Shown here: positions 44,361 through 54,759 of the stretch, piece by piece
Numbering within the stretch: the stretch's first letter is position 1
Layout of the letters: every line of letters begins with the position of its first letter
NCBI GenBank assembly: GCA_030340625.1
Contig: JAOPHQ010002842.1
Location: forward strand, 747,501 to 811,500
Reading direction: 5' to 3'
DNA from: Merluccius polli
Lineage: Eukaryota > Chordata > Actinopteri > Gadiformes > Merlucciidae
DNA: 64,000 bases
Made by a program: the position numbers and the translations under genes
The notes under the pieces: model-generated
What the model saw: the letters and a program-made list of their open reading frames with translations, nothing else
Database searches by the model: none
Told to the model about the DNA's origin: nothing

Positions 44361-44786
44361 GTATACGATGCAGAGTGATAATAGGCTTCCCAGGGTCTCT
44401 AAGAAGGGAATATATATATATATATAAACCCTGGACCTTGGAATAAGAGTCCCTTTTTATCACATTGACGCAGTAATATTCACTTCCAAATAAATACACA
44501 CAATTGCAATTTACACCCAACTTTTGGAGTGGATTTGTGGCAGAAATAAAAACCAAAGGTTGAATTTGACTTCCGTGTGGAACCGGGTCTCTACAACGGC
44601 GCTTGCATTTGTGGTTCCATTTTTGGAGCGCGGATGAGCTACGGCGGTGTCCTCTTTTGGCTACGCCGCTGTCGTAGAGACGGCTATTCGACGCAGAAGT
44701 ATCACACAAAGCTTAAAATGGCGGGTGCAGTTTGACCGTATCGTACGCGGGGGGGGGGGGGGGGGTGTTTGTTTTTCGTTCCACAG
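44361..44786. other. Intron 19
   Basis: Short (TA)n at 44410-44426 and a G run at about 44748-44765 ten to twenty nt before the acceptor pyrimidines. Nothing else recognised. Confidence 0.7.
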
Positions 44787-44913
44787 GTACGTGGATGGGA
44801 GTCCGGTGCTGCAGCTGGGAGGCGTCGACGAGAACCTCACGTCTTATGAGTACCCGCAGCTCCGGTACAAGCACTTCATGGGGTGCATCAGGAGCCTGGC
44901 GGTGGACAGCAGG
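44787..44913 (+). CDS. CadN: Cadherin exon 20: laminin G 1, end
   Basis: Encodes YVDGSPVLQLGGVDENLTSY and LRYKHFMGCIRSLAVDSR. F-x-GCIR is the classic laminin G C-terminal signature. Acceptor CGTTCCACAG lies just after a 19-G run (about 44750-44765) and T-rich stretch. Donor AGG|GTATGG; enters with one base and leaves in phase 0. Confidence 0.93.
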
Positions 44914-45171
44914 GTATGGAACCCATCGCTATGTGTCACGTTCGCAGGTCGCTGACGAGAGGGCATCATATATTTGTATGACTCCCGCAAAAAGGGATGA
45001 ATTGATTGCGAGAAAGAGAGTTTTCTCTCCCAACATCTTTGCTCTTGACCTGTTTGGATAGCAGGCTGCAAGGTTGCTGGAGGATTTCACTTCAATAGGA
45101 ATATAAATTTGTGCTCAAGGCTACACTGGAAGATTTAGTACATGCTGAGGTCTCATGCTCATCACTCACTT

Positions 45172-45207
<36 letters not shown>

Positions 45208-45558
45208 CTCTCTGACATCTCTGTACCTCTCCTCTCCTACTCTACCTTTTGAGCTAAAAGCTAACAGAGGTGCTCGTAGGTATTTAAAGAATGTGTTCAG
45301 GTTCACATTCTTCTCCTTCACCTTCCTGACCTTTCACACTCTTTTTCTTTTCTGCAATCCAGTCTACAGGCCAAGTTGTAACATTGAAAATTAAGCCACT
45401 GAATGAATGTGTTTGACATATTTATACAATAGACTTGCACAGACAAGATACCAGAATAATACTATTTGATAATACGTTACCATGTTACTGTAAATTCTAC
45501 AATAGCGCCAAACAGATTTATTATTCTGTCTCTCTCTCTCTGTCTCTCTCTGTCTCTC

Positions 45559-45601
<43 letters not shown>

Positions 45602-45727
45602 ATTCGCTCTGTCTCTCTGTCTCTGTCTTTGTATAGCAATAACCTTTTTGACCTCACATTGTCTCTCGCTTCACTTGCGTCTTTCCCTGCGTCTTAGCAT
45701 CTTTCTCCTTTGTATTTTTTGACTCAG
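44914..45727. other. Intron 20
   Basis: (CT)n at 45174-45204 and 45526-45625; no other feature. Confidence 0.7.
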
Positions 45728-45911
45728 ACATATGATCTTGGGTCACCAGCAGAGTCCTTCAACATTGTCCCCGGGTGCAGTGGGTTGGACAGCCCCTGCG
45801 CCCGCATGGAGCAGCCCGCCCTCTGTGGCAACAAGGGCCGTTGTCACGGAGAGAGGGGCTCCTTCAACTGCCAGTGTGGGCCCGGCTATACAGGGCCCGG
45901 CTGTAAACAAG
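45728..45911 (+). CDS. CadN: Cadherin exon 21: EGF-2
   Basis: Encodes TYDLGSPAESFNIVPGC, CARMEQPALCGNKGRCHGER and GSFNCQCGPGYTGPGCKQ, a complete EGF-like module with CxCGPGYTGPGC. It separates the two laminin G domains as in CadN. Acceptor TTTTTTGACTCAG, donor CAAG|GTGGGC; phase 0 in, 1 out. Confidence 0.94.
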
Positions 45912-46063
45912 GTGGGCCGTGGAATAGCTCTCTTCTCCTTCTGCGGTGTATGTCTGTCTGTGTGCTTATGAATTCGGAGAAAGCTCAATTAAAGTATCTG
46001 TCACCCCCACCCCCCCTAACCGAACATGACAGCAGTATTTACAGTATATAGCACACTTAGCAA

Positions 46064-46268
46064 AGTGTGTGTGTGTGTATTTGTGTGTGTGTCTGTGTGT
46101 GTGTATTTGTTTTTTCTGTGTTAGTGTGTGCGTGTGTGTTTGTGCATGTGTGTGAATTTGTGCATGTGTGTGTGTGTCTGCGTGTATGTTTGTGCATGTG
46201 TGTTTGTGTGTGTGTGTCTGGGTGTTGTTTGTGCTTGTGTGTTAGTGTGTCTGTGCATGTGTTTGTGT

Positions 46269-46300
<32 letters not shown>
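46064..46300. repeat. Imperfect (GT)n then (CT)n before exon 22
   Basis: GT-rich with TTTGTGCATG interruptions, then CT units at 46273-46300. Confidence 0.93.
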
Positions 46301-46302
<2 letters not shown>

Positions 46303-46350
46303 CTCCCTCTCATGAACATGAGTGTTTCAACCCCCTCTCTCATCCACCAG

Positions 46351-46517
46351 CGGTGCCAGAGTTCTCCTTCAGCGGTCGGAGCCACATGCAGTTCCAGCTC
46401 CTGGGGTCCCTGCCCGCCAGACAGACACGTCTCTATGTGGGCATCCGGACACGCTCCCCTAACGGGGTGGTGGTCAGCGTGATCTCCCGGGAGCAGAACG
46501 AGTACCTCCGCCTGGAG
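46351..46517 (+). CDS. CadN: Cadherin exon 22: laminin G 2, start
   Basis: Encodes VPEFSFSGRSHMQFQLLGSL, RQTRLYVGIRTRSPNGVVVS and VISREQNEYLRLE, the opening strands of a laminin G domain. A (CT)n run at about 46273-46300 precedes acceptor ATCCACCAG. Donor GAG|GTGGGT; leaves in phase 0. Confidence 0.93.
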
Positions 46518-47410
46518 GTGGGTAATGGCTTACTCCACCCCCCACCATCACCCCACTGTCTTTAGCTCCTTTACCACTGGACAAAAAAAACACTAACACC
46601 CATTATCACCTGGCTTTTGTCCTGAGTGGGCAAGGTTTACAATCGGCATTCATTCCTGGGACAAATGACTCACAGGTATTTGTGGGCTCCAGCTCTGATC
46701 GGCAGCGATGAAACATGACACACGGGTGGACAGACACATTTTCACCCCTTTTCCGGCAAATTAGTTGGCACCAAGTTTGAAAGAGAGACTGAAAAAGATA
46801 GTAAAAGTAAAAGATTGAAAAAAGAAGTCACCACTGTAAGATTTTCACTGGCCTCCATGCTGCTTTCTACTGTTGCTAACCTGGTTTTCTGACGTGCTGC
46901 AAAAAACCTGCATGTACGTGCTAAATTTGGTGGAAAAGGGGTATTTGAAAGCTGCCGGTGGTGTGTTATTTGCGCCTCTCATGGTGATTAAGGCCCAGGT
47001 AAAGAAAGCTGTGATGCGCCTTCAATTTTAAAACAGTGACTGATATCCAGGGTTATATACAGCAGTGTGTTCGTGTTTCATGGTCGTGGTCGTGGTCGTG
47101 CTCAAGTCTCGATGGAATGGAGTGTGTGCATCGTGTACGGTGACGTAGTCGTCCTCACTTGAACACAACCCACTCTGGGGACGATGTAGCGGTGCTGGCA
47201 GCCGACTCCCCCTCGTTACCCAGGGCTTAAGTGAAGCAGAGAAAAAATACACCGCCCCCCCCCCCCCCCACCGGGGGGGCGGGTGTATTTACCTCTGCTG
47301 ATTATCTCATACACAAAAACAAACCAGTTGTGGGTTTTTGTCACCAGAGGACAGGTGTGCCTCATTACCAAACAACTCAACAGGAGCTAGTCTTACCCAT
47401 TTGACATATA
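46518..47410. other. Intron 22, left part
   Basis: Unique sequence apart from a C/G hairpin at 47245-47290. Confidence 0.65.
47245..47290. repeat. C-run/G-run hairpin
   Basis: AAATACACCGCCCCCCC, more C, then CACC and GGGGGGGCGGGTGTATTT. The arms pair over about 17 bases with one bulge. Confidence 0.85.
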
Positions 47411-47950
47411 GGGCCCTATCTTGCACTCAGCGCAATTGACTTTGTACACCGGCGCTTGTACAATTCCTATTTTGCACCCGACACACATTGGAATTTTCCC
47501 TCAACCGGCGCAAGTCCTTAACTTAGGGAATTAAGTTGCGCTCCAGGGGCGGTCCAGCGAAAACAGGAGGCGTGTCCCGGCGCAAACGTTCCCTGGTGCT
47601 ATTCTGCAGTTTAAGAAAACAATTGCGCCACAGACCAGGAAAAACCTAGTCTAAAGTCAGTGGCGCTTATTCAGATGCTATTTTAAGGGCGCATGCTTGG
47701 CCATAATGTAGCGTGTGTACAACGTGCATACACTTTGCTTCTCTCATCTACAAGGAAGCAGTTCCCATTTTTGCAAACCATACATACAAGCAAAAATATT
47801 ACCACATATGTGAAAAAATAGGCATAAATCTAGCGTGCACAGTTACCCAAAATATTCAGGCTAATAGTAATGATGGATCAAATTAACCTGTTTGACCAAT
47901 AGTCGCAAGACACATAGGTATATAAGGACACCAGGACGACACCTTTTATT

Positions 47951-48295
47951 ATGCCAGCAACAGCGCGTGAAATGTTTTATAATCGAAAACACACAGAAAC
48001 ACGCGGTGTAATTGAAAGAACATTCGGCATACTGAAAATGCGCTTCAGGTGTTTGAGTAAATCAGGAGGCACTTTACAGTACAGTCCTCAAAAAGTCGGA
48101 GCATTCTTTGTGGCATGTTGTGCTTTACACAACATTTCCATGAATCGTGGATGTGTTGACATAAATGAGGAAATATTACAGGACTTCAGGAGACGTGATG
48201 TTGAACTGCATGTGCCGATGCCATTTAACCCAAATACCCCAGCAGCAGCACGGGAGAGGAGAGCTTATTTGACAGAAGAGCTGCATCATCTATAG
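47951..48295 (+). pseudogene. Harbinger transposase C-terminal fragment (DDE_Tnp_4)
   Basis: Reads RKHTETRGVIERTFGILKMR, VGAFFVACCALHNISMNRGC and ends YLTEELHHL. I-E-R-T-F-G-x-L-K-x-R-F-R holds the last catalytic acid of the DDE triad; A-L-H-N-I is also family-typical. The first 200 or more residues, including the two Asp, are missing, so it cannot transpose. Confidence 0.9.
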
Positions 48296-48305
48296 TGAGG
48301 TTGGG

Positions 48306-48512
48306 CCGGTACTCACACAGCACACAGTACCGGCACTTCTACATTTTACCCTTTGGCGTACCGGCACTTTTTCTTGCGTACCGGCACTCGTACACACACG
48401 ATTTTTTTTTAATCAAAAAATTCAGAACTTTACAATGGTTGACTGATTTGCACGCGTCGCTTATATGTGAATAAGGGAGTACTGGCACTTATTTTTTTCC
48501 ACTTCAAGCACT
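48306..48512. mobile_element. Possible nested hAT MITE with GTACCGGCACT repeats
   Basis: GTACCGGCACT occurs three times between 48325 and 48390 and GTACTGGCACT near the right end. The right end is CCACTTCAAGCACTG. GAGGTTGG and GAGGTAAG on the two sides are a possible diverged 8-bp duplication. The left terminus is unclear. Confidence 0.4.
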
Positions 48513-49034
48513 GGAGGTAAGCAAAGTAATCTCGGTCTAATGTTAGACTACATTGCAAATATATCACCCTGCATTCATAACCTCGTGATTCAGTGAGAGT
48601 GAGGCCAAAACATCGGAAAGTATGTCTTTGTGACATTTCTTTATTTACATTTTGTCAACGGAAAATGAAAAGCTGAAAAGATTTAAACAGAAGAACTAAT
48701 TATTTTTCCCTCTGATAGGCATGCGCGCGCTACGGCGGGATTGGACACGTCTGGGTCCAGTAGTGGCAATGCGCGATGTGCTCGCCATGGAACAAGCGCG
48801 CCTGCTTTTAAAGGGAATGTGAGACGACGCTCTGATTGGTTTATTGCACGTTACGCCCAAACCACACCTATGACTAATGTAGCTACTTCAGACCAACCCA
48901 TTTTAGATTTGCGCTGGGCGCAAGAGTCATTTATCCCGCCGGCATAATAGCAACAGCGCCCAAGATCTGCCCACAAAGCTACTTGCGCTTTGCGTTTGAT
49001 ACTTGCGTTTCAGACCGGCAAGATAGGGCCCATA

Positions 49035-49230
49035 GTCTAAGTGGTGGCTAAGGATCTAACGATGACTTTCAGGTCAAAACGTTCTGGGTTTGACCCCTTG
49101 AACCTGCCTGCATCCTACCTATAGGCATCCTTGAACAAGATGCCTGACCCTTGCCTGTACAGACAGGTCATTAGGGAGCTGGTAGACACTATACTATCCT
49201 GTTAGCCACAAGACTTTGAGGTATTGTCTC
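49035..49230 (+). mobile_element. tRNA-derived SINE (diverged)
   Basis: TGGCTAAGGAT resembles a Pol III A box, and GGTTTGACCCC at about 49088-49098 a B box, followed by GAACAAGATGCCTGACCC. The Harbinger relic ends just before its head. Confidence 0.6.
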
Positions 49231-50869
49231 TTGATGCCAACTATCACTCTTTGCTAGCTCAGGGCTCTGTCTCCTTCTGTCCAGATGTCTTCCAATCAGT
49301 GACCCGTTCTTCAAACAACTACATGGGTGCGATGAGTGAGGGGGCGCTGTTCAAGCACCAGTCCTGTCTGTTCCTCTTTCTATGTTTTACTTACACAAAA
49401 GACATGAAATAAAAGTTTTTCAAGAATAAAAACCGTGTTGTCCTTAATTTGTTTGAAGCAGTCCCACAGTGAGGGCAAAGAAGGTCCCTTGGTCTTGTTC
49501 TGTCGTGAGCATCTCCTTCAAACCCACTCCAGATCTGTAGAATAGCATCTGATGTCTGTCCTGCAACAGCAGACCGGAGCATTTTAGCCTCCTTGTCCGT
49601 CTCCCAAGCCCTTAGAAACACTTGTCTGTCTGGTGTGTCTGCCAAAAATAAACCCTTATTTAAAGCAACATATCTCTTCAACCCTTTTCCTTTCTGAAGG
49701 ATACAAAAAATGAGTCAGCGCACATGCTGAATAAATGGCCAGACAGCAGCAGAGGTTTGCCTGCATGTTGCCTTTGTGGAACAATTCACGCAATCATGCA
49801 AACCTTGAAGCGTTTCCACTGAACCCCATTGTGTTCTATCTATCTTTCTGTCACCCGGCCATCACTACAGCGGTTACTCCTTATCTCAAAACACGCCTGA
49901 TTGCGAGATCCATTGATGAGGTGGTGTTATGTCTTTACGTTGTTAGACAATTTTCTATCATCATGTGATACGATGAAATATTAGAGTTTTTTGGATCTTG
50001 AATCTTGAGACGGTATTGCTGAGGGAGCAATAGTTAAACAGAGCAGGCTGTGAATGCATTACACCATGCGTTGAATTGTCTTTCCCCTACAGTTTCCAAT
50101 TAGGACTGGGGCAGGTACGTGTGGTGCAGTGGTGTGGGCCCCATTGCATTGAGAGTCTATTGCGTTCGCTCATCCTTAACTGCTGCAGATAATTGTAGTT
50201 CCTTTTTAGACACTCCCATCGGGCCGACTGCTACTACCAATGTTTATGTCAGGTTAGCTAAGCACCGTGGTCGCAGAGTTACCCAATTAATTTCCGGTGC
50301 TAAATTGTTAATTCGTTTACACAGGCAGATTCGCTGTCAGTAATTTTTCATGAACGTGAAACAGCAAAGTTTTGCCATTTCTGTTGGCTTCCTGAAAGCA
50401 ACATGGGAGCCGGCCTACTTCTGGTGATGTTTCCGTTCACTTGAAGAAGTGCATTTGCTTGTGAAACAAATGAAAACAATGATGCCAATCTGCGAGACTT
50501 GATAACAATTCGAATGACAAGCGAGGACAGCTGATTATCAATTTGTTTTCAATCGCAAAACGTTGCAGTCAACATCAATATACACATTCAGACTAATCAC
50601 AAGATTAAATTGTATTGGAGATTAAATTGTTTTATTATTGTGTTTCTGTGTATTGTCTGTGTTCCACCAGTTAAAGTATAGTCAGCGATTCTGGGGAAAG
50701 ATTGTTGATATTAGAAGTCGACACCAAAACAAATACACACTCCCATCGGTCTCCCCTCAGCTTTACTGTCACGCTCGCTCCTACTGCTCGCTTTCCCCCC
50801 CATCTCCCTTCACAAAAAGTGTACTCGATTAGAATCACTGACTATACCTTTAACTGGAAAGCTTGGATG
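49231..50869. other. Intron 22, middle: no recognised gene
   Basis: Short ORFs at 49391-49681 (minus) and 50119-50343 (plus) look weakly coding but match nothing I know. Confidence 0.55.
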
Positions 50870-51112
50870 CAGGGCTGGACTGGCCATCTGGCAGACCAGG
50901 CACTTTCCCGGTGGACGAACGTGACAATTGGGCCGACACAACTGTGTTTTTTTTTTTTTTATCTGACTGACCCATAAAACAGGGCAATCGGCCCATTGTT
51001 TTTTTTTCTTAATTGACACTGGGCTGGCCAAATCACTTCTTTAAACCCCAATGTGATTGATTGTGGTCAGTCACAAATCCCAGGGCCGATTTTTCGTCCC
51101 AGTCCAGCCCTG
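50870..51112. mobile_element. hAT MITE with perfect 8-bp target duplication
   Basis: Begins CAGGGCTGGACTGG and ends CCAGTCCAGCCCTG, exact 14-bp inverted repeats. CTTGGATG lies at 50862-50869 and 51113-51120. A related fragment, inverted, ends near 8525 (CCAGTCCACCCCTG). It sits 41 nt from exon 23. Confidence 0.97.
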
Positions 51113-51161
51113 CTTGGATGTGCAAACTACTAGATGACTGAGGTTCTGCTGTATGTCTCAG

Positions 51162-51426
51162 GTGTTTCAGGGCCTGCTGTCGGTCTTCTTTAACCTGGGT
51201 GATGGAGATCACAACCTCACGCTGCCCCATCATCGAGTGGACAACGGGGACTGGCAGGAGGTGGAGCTGGATCGCTATGGCAAAGAATTCACCCTGCGGT
51301 TGGACGGCGGCGGTGGAAGGAGAGAGGTCACAGCATCTCCCGGGCGCAGTCAGGAGATCATCATCGACCAATCAGTGGTCATGATAGGAAACTCCCTCCC
51401 CTCTGGACATAACCGCAGCTTCCTGG
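51162..51426 (+). CDS. CadN: Cadherin exon 23: laminin G 2, middle
   Basis: Encodes VFQGLLSVFFNLGDGDHNLT, RVDNGDWQEVELDRYGKEFT and SVVMIGNSLPSGHNRSFL. D-W-x-x-V-E-L is the laminin G core strand. A hAT MITE and its target duplication end 42 nt before the exon, so the branch point must lie in the remaining short stretch. Acceptor GTATGTCTCAG, donor CTGG|GTATAA; phase 1 out. Confidence 0.93.
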
Positions 51427-51716
51427 GTATAACTGATGACAGATTGATTTCATTATTTAGGCTCATTTTTATTGTATTAGTGCATTAGTGCTTTGTATGG
51501 TGTCTTTTTCTTTTGATGAAGTCAGCATGAATTATAAATGATGATACATTAGTATTAATAGATGTTATATAAAGTAAATTCATTTGCAAACTGTATTTAT
51601 GATATGACAGGTTTATATGTAGATAAGTCAATTTGTTACCGCTGGATGCAACTATCTATAATATATGATCATTAATTTGGTGTTGGCTATAATGTGTGTG
51701 TGTGTGTGTTTGTGTT

Positions 51717-51767
<51 letters not shown>

Positions 51768-52179
51768 ATGTGTGTGTTTCTGTATTTATGTATGTCTCCA
51801 TGAACCTATCTGAATCTGTACCTGCCTTAGCCTTAGCCTATGGTACACCCTTAGCCTTGCTACTGTATGTATCTGTTCAGATAAATCCTTTATGAACACG
51901 TTTACAATAACTCTTGTCACAGACAACCTAAACCAACCAACCTTTAGTGCATATAGAAGAAGTAGGCCTGTTTGATTTGTACACCATGTAAATCCATGTA
52001 CAGACAAGATGTTAAGCCTAAGGACAAGTATCCTAATGGCTCTATTGTCGGTACCAATTGAAATAATTTAACGACTTTTAAGAATTCCCTTTCTTCTCTT
52101 CTGATCACCTTTATTCCTCGTAGCTCTCCTCCTCTTGTCTGTACTCTCCATTCATTTGCCCCCTTTTTATTTAAATTTG

Positions 52180-52182
<3 letters not shown>
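51427..52182. other. Intron 23, left part
   Basis: Imperfect (GT)n at 51691-51765. No other feature recognised. Confidence 0.7.

Positions 52183-52241
<59 letters not shown>
52183..52241. repeat. (CT)n microsatellite joined to the exon 24 acceptor
   Basis: Pure CT units running directly into CAG|GCTGTCTACG. Confidence 0.97.
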
Positions 52242-52243
<2 letters not shown>

Positions 52244-52427
52244 GCTGTCTACGGCAGCTGAGGCTGAACGGGCGGCTGGTTCCCCTGGACGGCCAGCAGC
52301 CCTCGGACGGGGTCCAGCTGGTCAGCTCCCAGGGCGTGTCCCAGGGCTGCCCCTCAGATGCCTGCAGGAAACACCACTGCTCAGCTCCCTTCGTCTGTGT
52401 GGACCTCTGGAGGCACCACGAATGCAG
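52244..52427 (+). CDS. CadN: Cadherin exon 24: laminin G 2 end and start of EGF-3
   Basis: Starts CLRQLRLNGRLVPLDGQQPS, then GVQLVSSQGVSQGCPSDAC, ending CSAPFVCVDLWRHHECR. GCLRQLRLNG is the laminin G signature; the later Cys residues start the EGF completed in exon 25. The polypyrimidine tract is a pure (CT)n microsatellite (52183-52241) joined directly to CAG. Donor GCAG|GTACAC. Leaves in phase 2. Confidence 0.93.
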
Positions 52428-52439
52428 GTACACTCCAGA

Positions 52440-52463
52440 CTTGTTCCCTCTGAAGGGAACAAG
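52440..52463. repeat. Perfect 10-bp-stem hairpin just after exon 24
   Basis: CTTGTTCCCT, loop CTGA, AGGGAACAAG. It starts 12 nt after the exon 24 donor. Confidence 0.95.
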
Positions 52464-52465
52464 TA

Positions 52466-52790
52466 AGGGGTAATGTACAGTGAGCCGGTCATTATTGCAA
52501 AATGAATCCTGACAGGGTTATGCAGGACTTGAATCCCCTTGAATCAACTTGAAGGGGTTTATTTTGCAATATTGACTGGCTCGCTGTACATTATCCCGCT
52601 TATTAGACGGCTGCTTACTAAAGAAATCAATAATTTACCAAAAAATTTATTTTATTGATTTAAAAATTATTGTATTGCTTCCACTAAAAACAATAGCCTG
52701 TTAGATTCTACGGTTGGAAATAGCATCCATAGCAACATAGAAAGCAGTAATTGACCAATCAGAATCGAGTATTCAACAAAGCTGTGTAAT
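52466..52790. mobile_element. Foldback MITE-like repeat
   Basis: GGGGTAATGTACAGTGAGCC, GGTCATTATTGCAAAAT at 52467-52505 pairs with ATTTTGCAATATTGAC, GGCTCGCTGTACATTATCCC at 52560-52596. The right portion ends CCAATCAGAATCGAGTATTC, which I recognise as a widespread teleost repeat. Superfamily not assigned. Confidence 0.7.
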
Positions 52791-52982
52791 AAGTTTATAC
52801 ATTATGCTAATCCTTTCCAGTTCTAGGGTCGAAACTAAATGCACACGTGCACACATGTTGTATACATACAAATCACAGAAATGTATATGTATCAAACAGA
52901 TGACATGAAGAATGACTTAATCACCAGTCATCAAGTGACCCAGTTTTGTGCTCTCTCTAACGTTATGGTGTGTAGTTTAGAC

Positions 52983-53425
52983 CAGTGGTTCCCAACCTTT
53001 GACTTTAGGTGTACCACTAAATTGTCATCAAGTCCTTTTGTGAACCACCTCATATGCAAACGGTAAAATAAATATGCATGCAGTGGCTGAGCAAAGAGTG
53101 CCAGCGCCCCCTTTATACATGATAATTACTGCAAGAAGGCCGTGGCCAGTGGGAAAAGCACAGTGTGTTTATTTAGCAAACACAAATTAACACAAAACAT
53201 CAATGGAAAACATTACAATGGAAAACATATGATGGAACACACAGAGCGACATTGAAATCATAACAAGCCATAATACTATATTTACTGAACAATATTTATA
53301 ATATATTTATTTTAAGTTATCTATATTATTTTTTTCTATTATTATAAATAAGTCTATTCCAAGAATAAAATCCCACATACCACCCGCAGTATCCTCGTAC
53401 CACAGGTTGATAAACCTAAACTGTG
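52983..53425. mobile_element. Possible diverged hAT element
   Basis: CAGTGGTTCCCAACCTTTGA at 52983 is a classic hAT 5' end; the right end CAGGTTGATAAACCTAAACTG near 53422 is a poor match. No clear target duplication. Confidence 0.4.
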
Positions 53426-53435
53426 TGTGTGCAAG

Positions 53436-53618
53436 TGTAAAAGGTTAAAAATGTATATACAGGAATTAAAAATGGTATAAAAAGATGTTAAAAAATTCAT
53501 TGAGCCTATGATAGAGTTCATTATGGGACTATGGTACAGTTCATTGCTAAAATAATAAGTTAAATGTGTTAAAAAATAGACACCCCTCCCTGACACCTAC
53601 CAGGCCAGGGGGGTAACA
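53436..53618 (+). repeat. Gypsy 5' LTR (183 bp)
   Basis: TGTAAAAGGTTAAAAATG to GGGGGGTAACA (TG...CA). It matches 59923-60102 along its length with roughly a dozen differences by eye. Followed after three bases by TGGGGGCTC, which resembles the start of a tRNA-Pro primer-binding site, then diverges. Confidence 0.93.
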
Positions 53619-53780
53619 ATTTTGGGGGCTCATCATCCATGAATGAACCTGACGTCAAGTTCCTGGACCAACGTGCTACGCCACCGACTCCTGAATTGAA
53701 GAGATGTCTACTCTACTCAACTCAACTGCGAATGGGAAACCAGAGGCATCCATCAGCTGATCAACTCCACCAAAACAGAT

Positions 53781-53933
53781 GTGCTCTACAAGCTGGCAGC
53801 CTCTATCAAGGATGAGGTAGAGGAAGATCTACCAGGGGATGATGCAACAGAGGTGGAACTCAACGACTTCATCGTGGACTTTTTGAAAAGTGACAAGTTG
53901 GCAAGTCAGGAGGCCCAAGGAATGACCCACCTG
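53781..53933 (+). pseudogene. Gypsy gag N-terminal remnant, split by a Harbinger MITE
   Basis: LYKLAASIKDEVEEDLPGDD and VELNDFIVDFLKSDKL precede the insertion, and the frame resumes at 54602 with VFNDLITEL and a stop. Acidic and without a known motif; assigned to gag by position. Confidence 0.55.
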
Positions 53934-53936
53934 TTA

Positions 53937-54598
53937 CGGCCCGTGCCCACTGCATCCGTCCGTTGACGGATCCCATTGACTTTGAATGGGGCAGAGCCGC
54001 AATGCATTGTGGCTCTGTCCGTTCCGTCGGCTCCGTCGCTTGCATTGAGAAGTTGAGAAAATTTTAACTTTTCAGGCCGCGACGGATCCGTCAGCCAATC
54101 AGATCGCATTATGCAAATATATGTCCGGTGACGCTACTTGGACTCTGCCCAATGAAATCACCTTTGTGGTACAACCCGGGAAAACACATACGTATGTCAA
54201 AAAAGGTGGCCGGCAGCGGGGGATTTAAAATGGAGGACAAACTAATAATCGCTGTGGGTAATCGCCCTATACTCTACGACCAGTCTTTATACACATACAG
54301 AGACACCAATCGCCGGGACCTGGTGTGGCGAGAGTTGTCACTGGAGGTGGGGGAACCAGGTAACAATGTTTCGGATGAATTTTGATTTATGTATATCAGA
54401 ATATATTGTAACGACGGGATCCATCTTCCAATACAAAAGAGCAATAACCAAATGCAGGAAGAACACGGCTTTGTTGTTGTAAGAAGCGATTTGATTGGCT
54501 GCTGGCTGCGTCTGGCTCCGTCGGCAAATTCCACTCCCCCATCCTTCAGACATGCCTTCCGTCGTCCGTTGACAGACGGATGCAGTGGGCAAGGGGTG
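53937..54598. mobile_element. Harbinger-type MITE carrying a MADF-domain exon
   Basis: Flanked by TTA at 53934-53936 and 54599-54601, the 3-bp duplication of PIF/Harbinger. The ends share GCCCACTGCATCCGTC as inverted repeats, about 24 bp with few mismatches. It encodes a MADF first exon with its splice donor, so it seems derived from an autonomous element that encoded the Myb/MADF-like second protein of Harbinger transposons. Confidence 0.9.
54194..54359 (+). pseudogene. MADF (Myb/SANT-like) domain first exon within the MITE
   Basis: From MSKKVAGSGGFKMEDKLIIA it reads VGNRPILYDQSLYTYRDTNR and RDLVWRELSLEVGEPG, matching the MADF pattern L-I-x-x-V-x-x-x-P-x-L-Y-D-x-x-x-x-x-Y-x-D-x-x-x-R-x-x-x-W. 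A donor-like CCAG|GTAACA follows; in the unspliced frame a stop comes after eight more codons. MADF proteins bind DNA, and in Harbinger elements the Myb-like partner brings the transposase to the nucleus and DNA ends. Confidence 0.8.
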
Positions 54599-54759
54599 TT
54601 AGTCTTCAACGATCTCATCACTGAACTGTAACAACCTCCAGCGGCTACAGAAGAGCAATGTGAGTTAGAAGCAGAGACTGACTCACTTGTGGCACCTTTA
54701 GTAGTGAATGTTAAGGCAGACAGATCACCAGTTGTAGCTAGTCAGGTAACTGTGTTAAG

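Larger units (their letters stand above)
47411..49031. mobile_element. PIF/Harbinger relic with transposase remnant
   Basis: Ends GGGCCCTATCTTGC and GCAAGATAGGGCCC are exact 14-bp inverted repeats; ATA flanks both sides (47408-47410, 49032-49034), a 3-bp duplication as expected for Harbinger. Subterminal GCGC/TTGCGC motifs abound. The interior encodes the C-terminal part of a Harbinger transposase, and a second small element seems nested near 48300-48512. Only part of the transposase remains. Confidence 0.9.
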
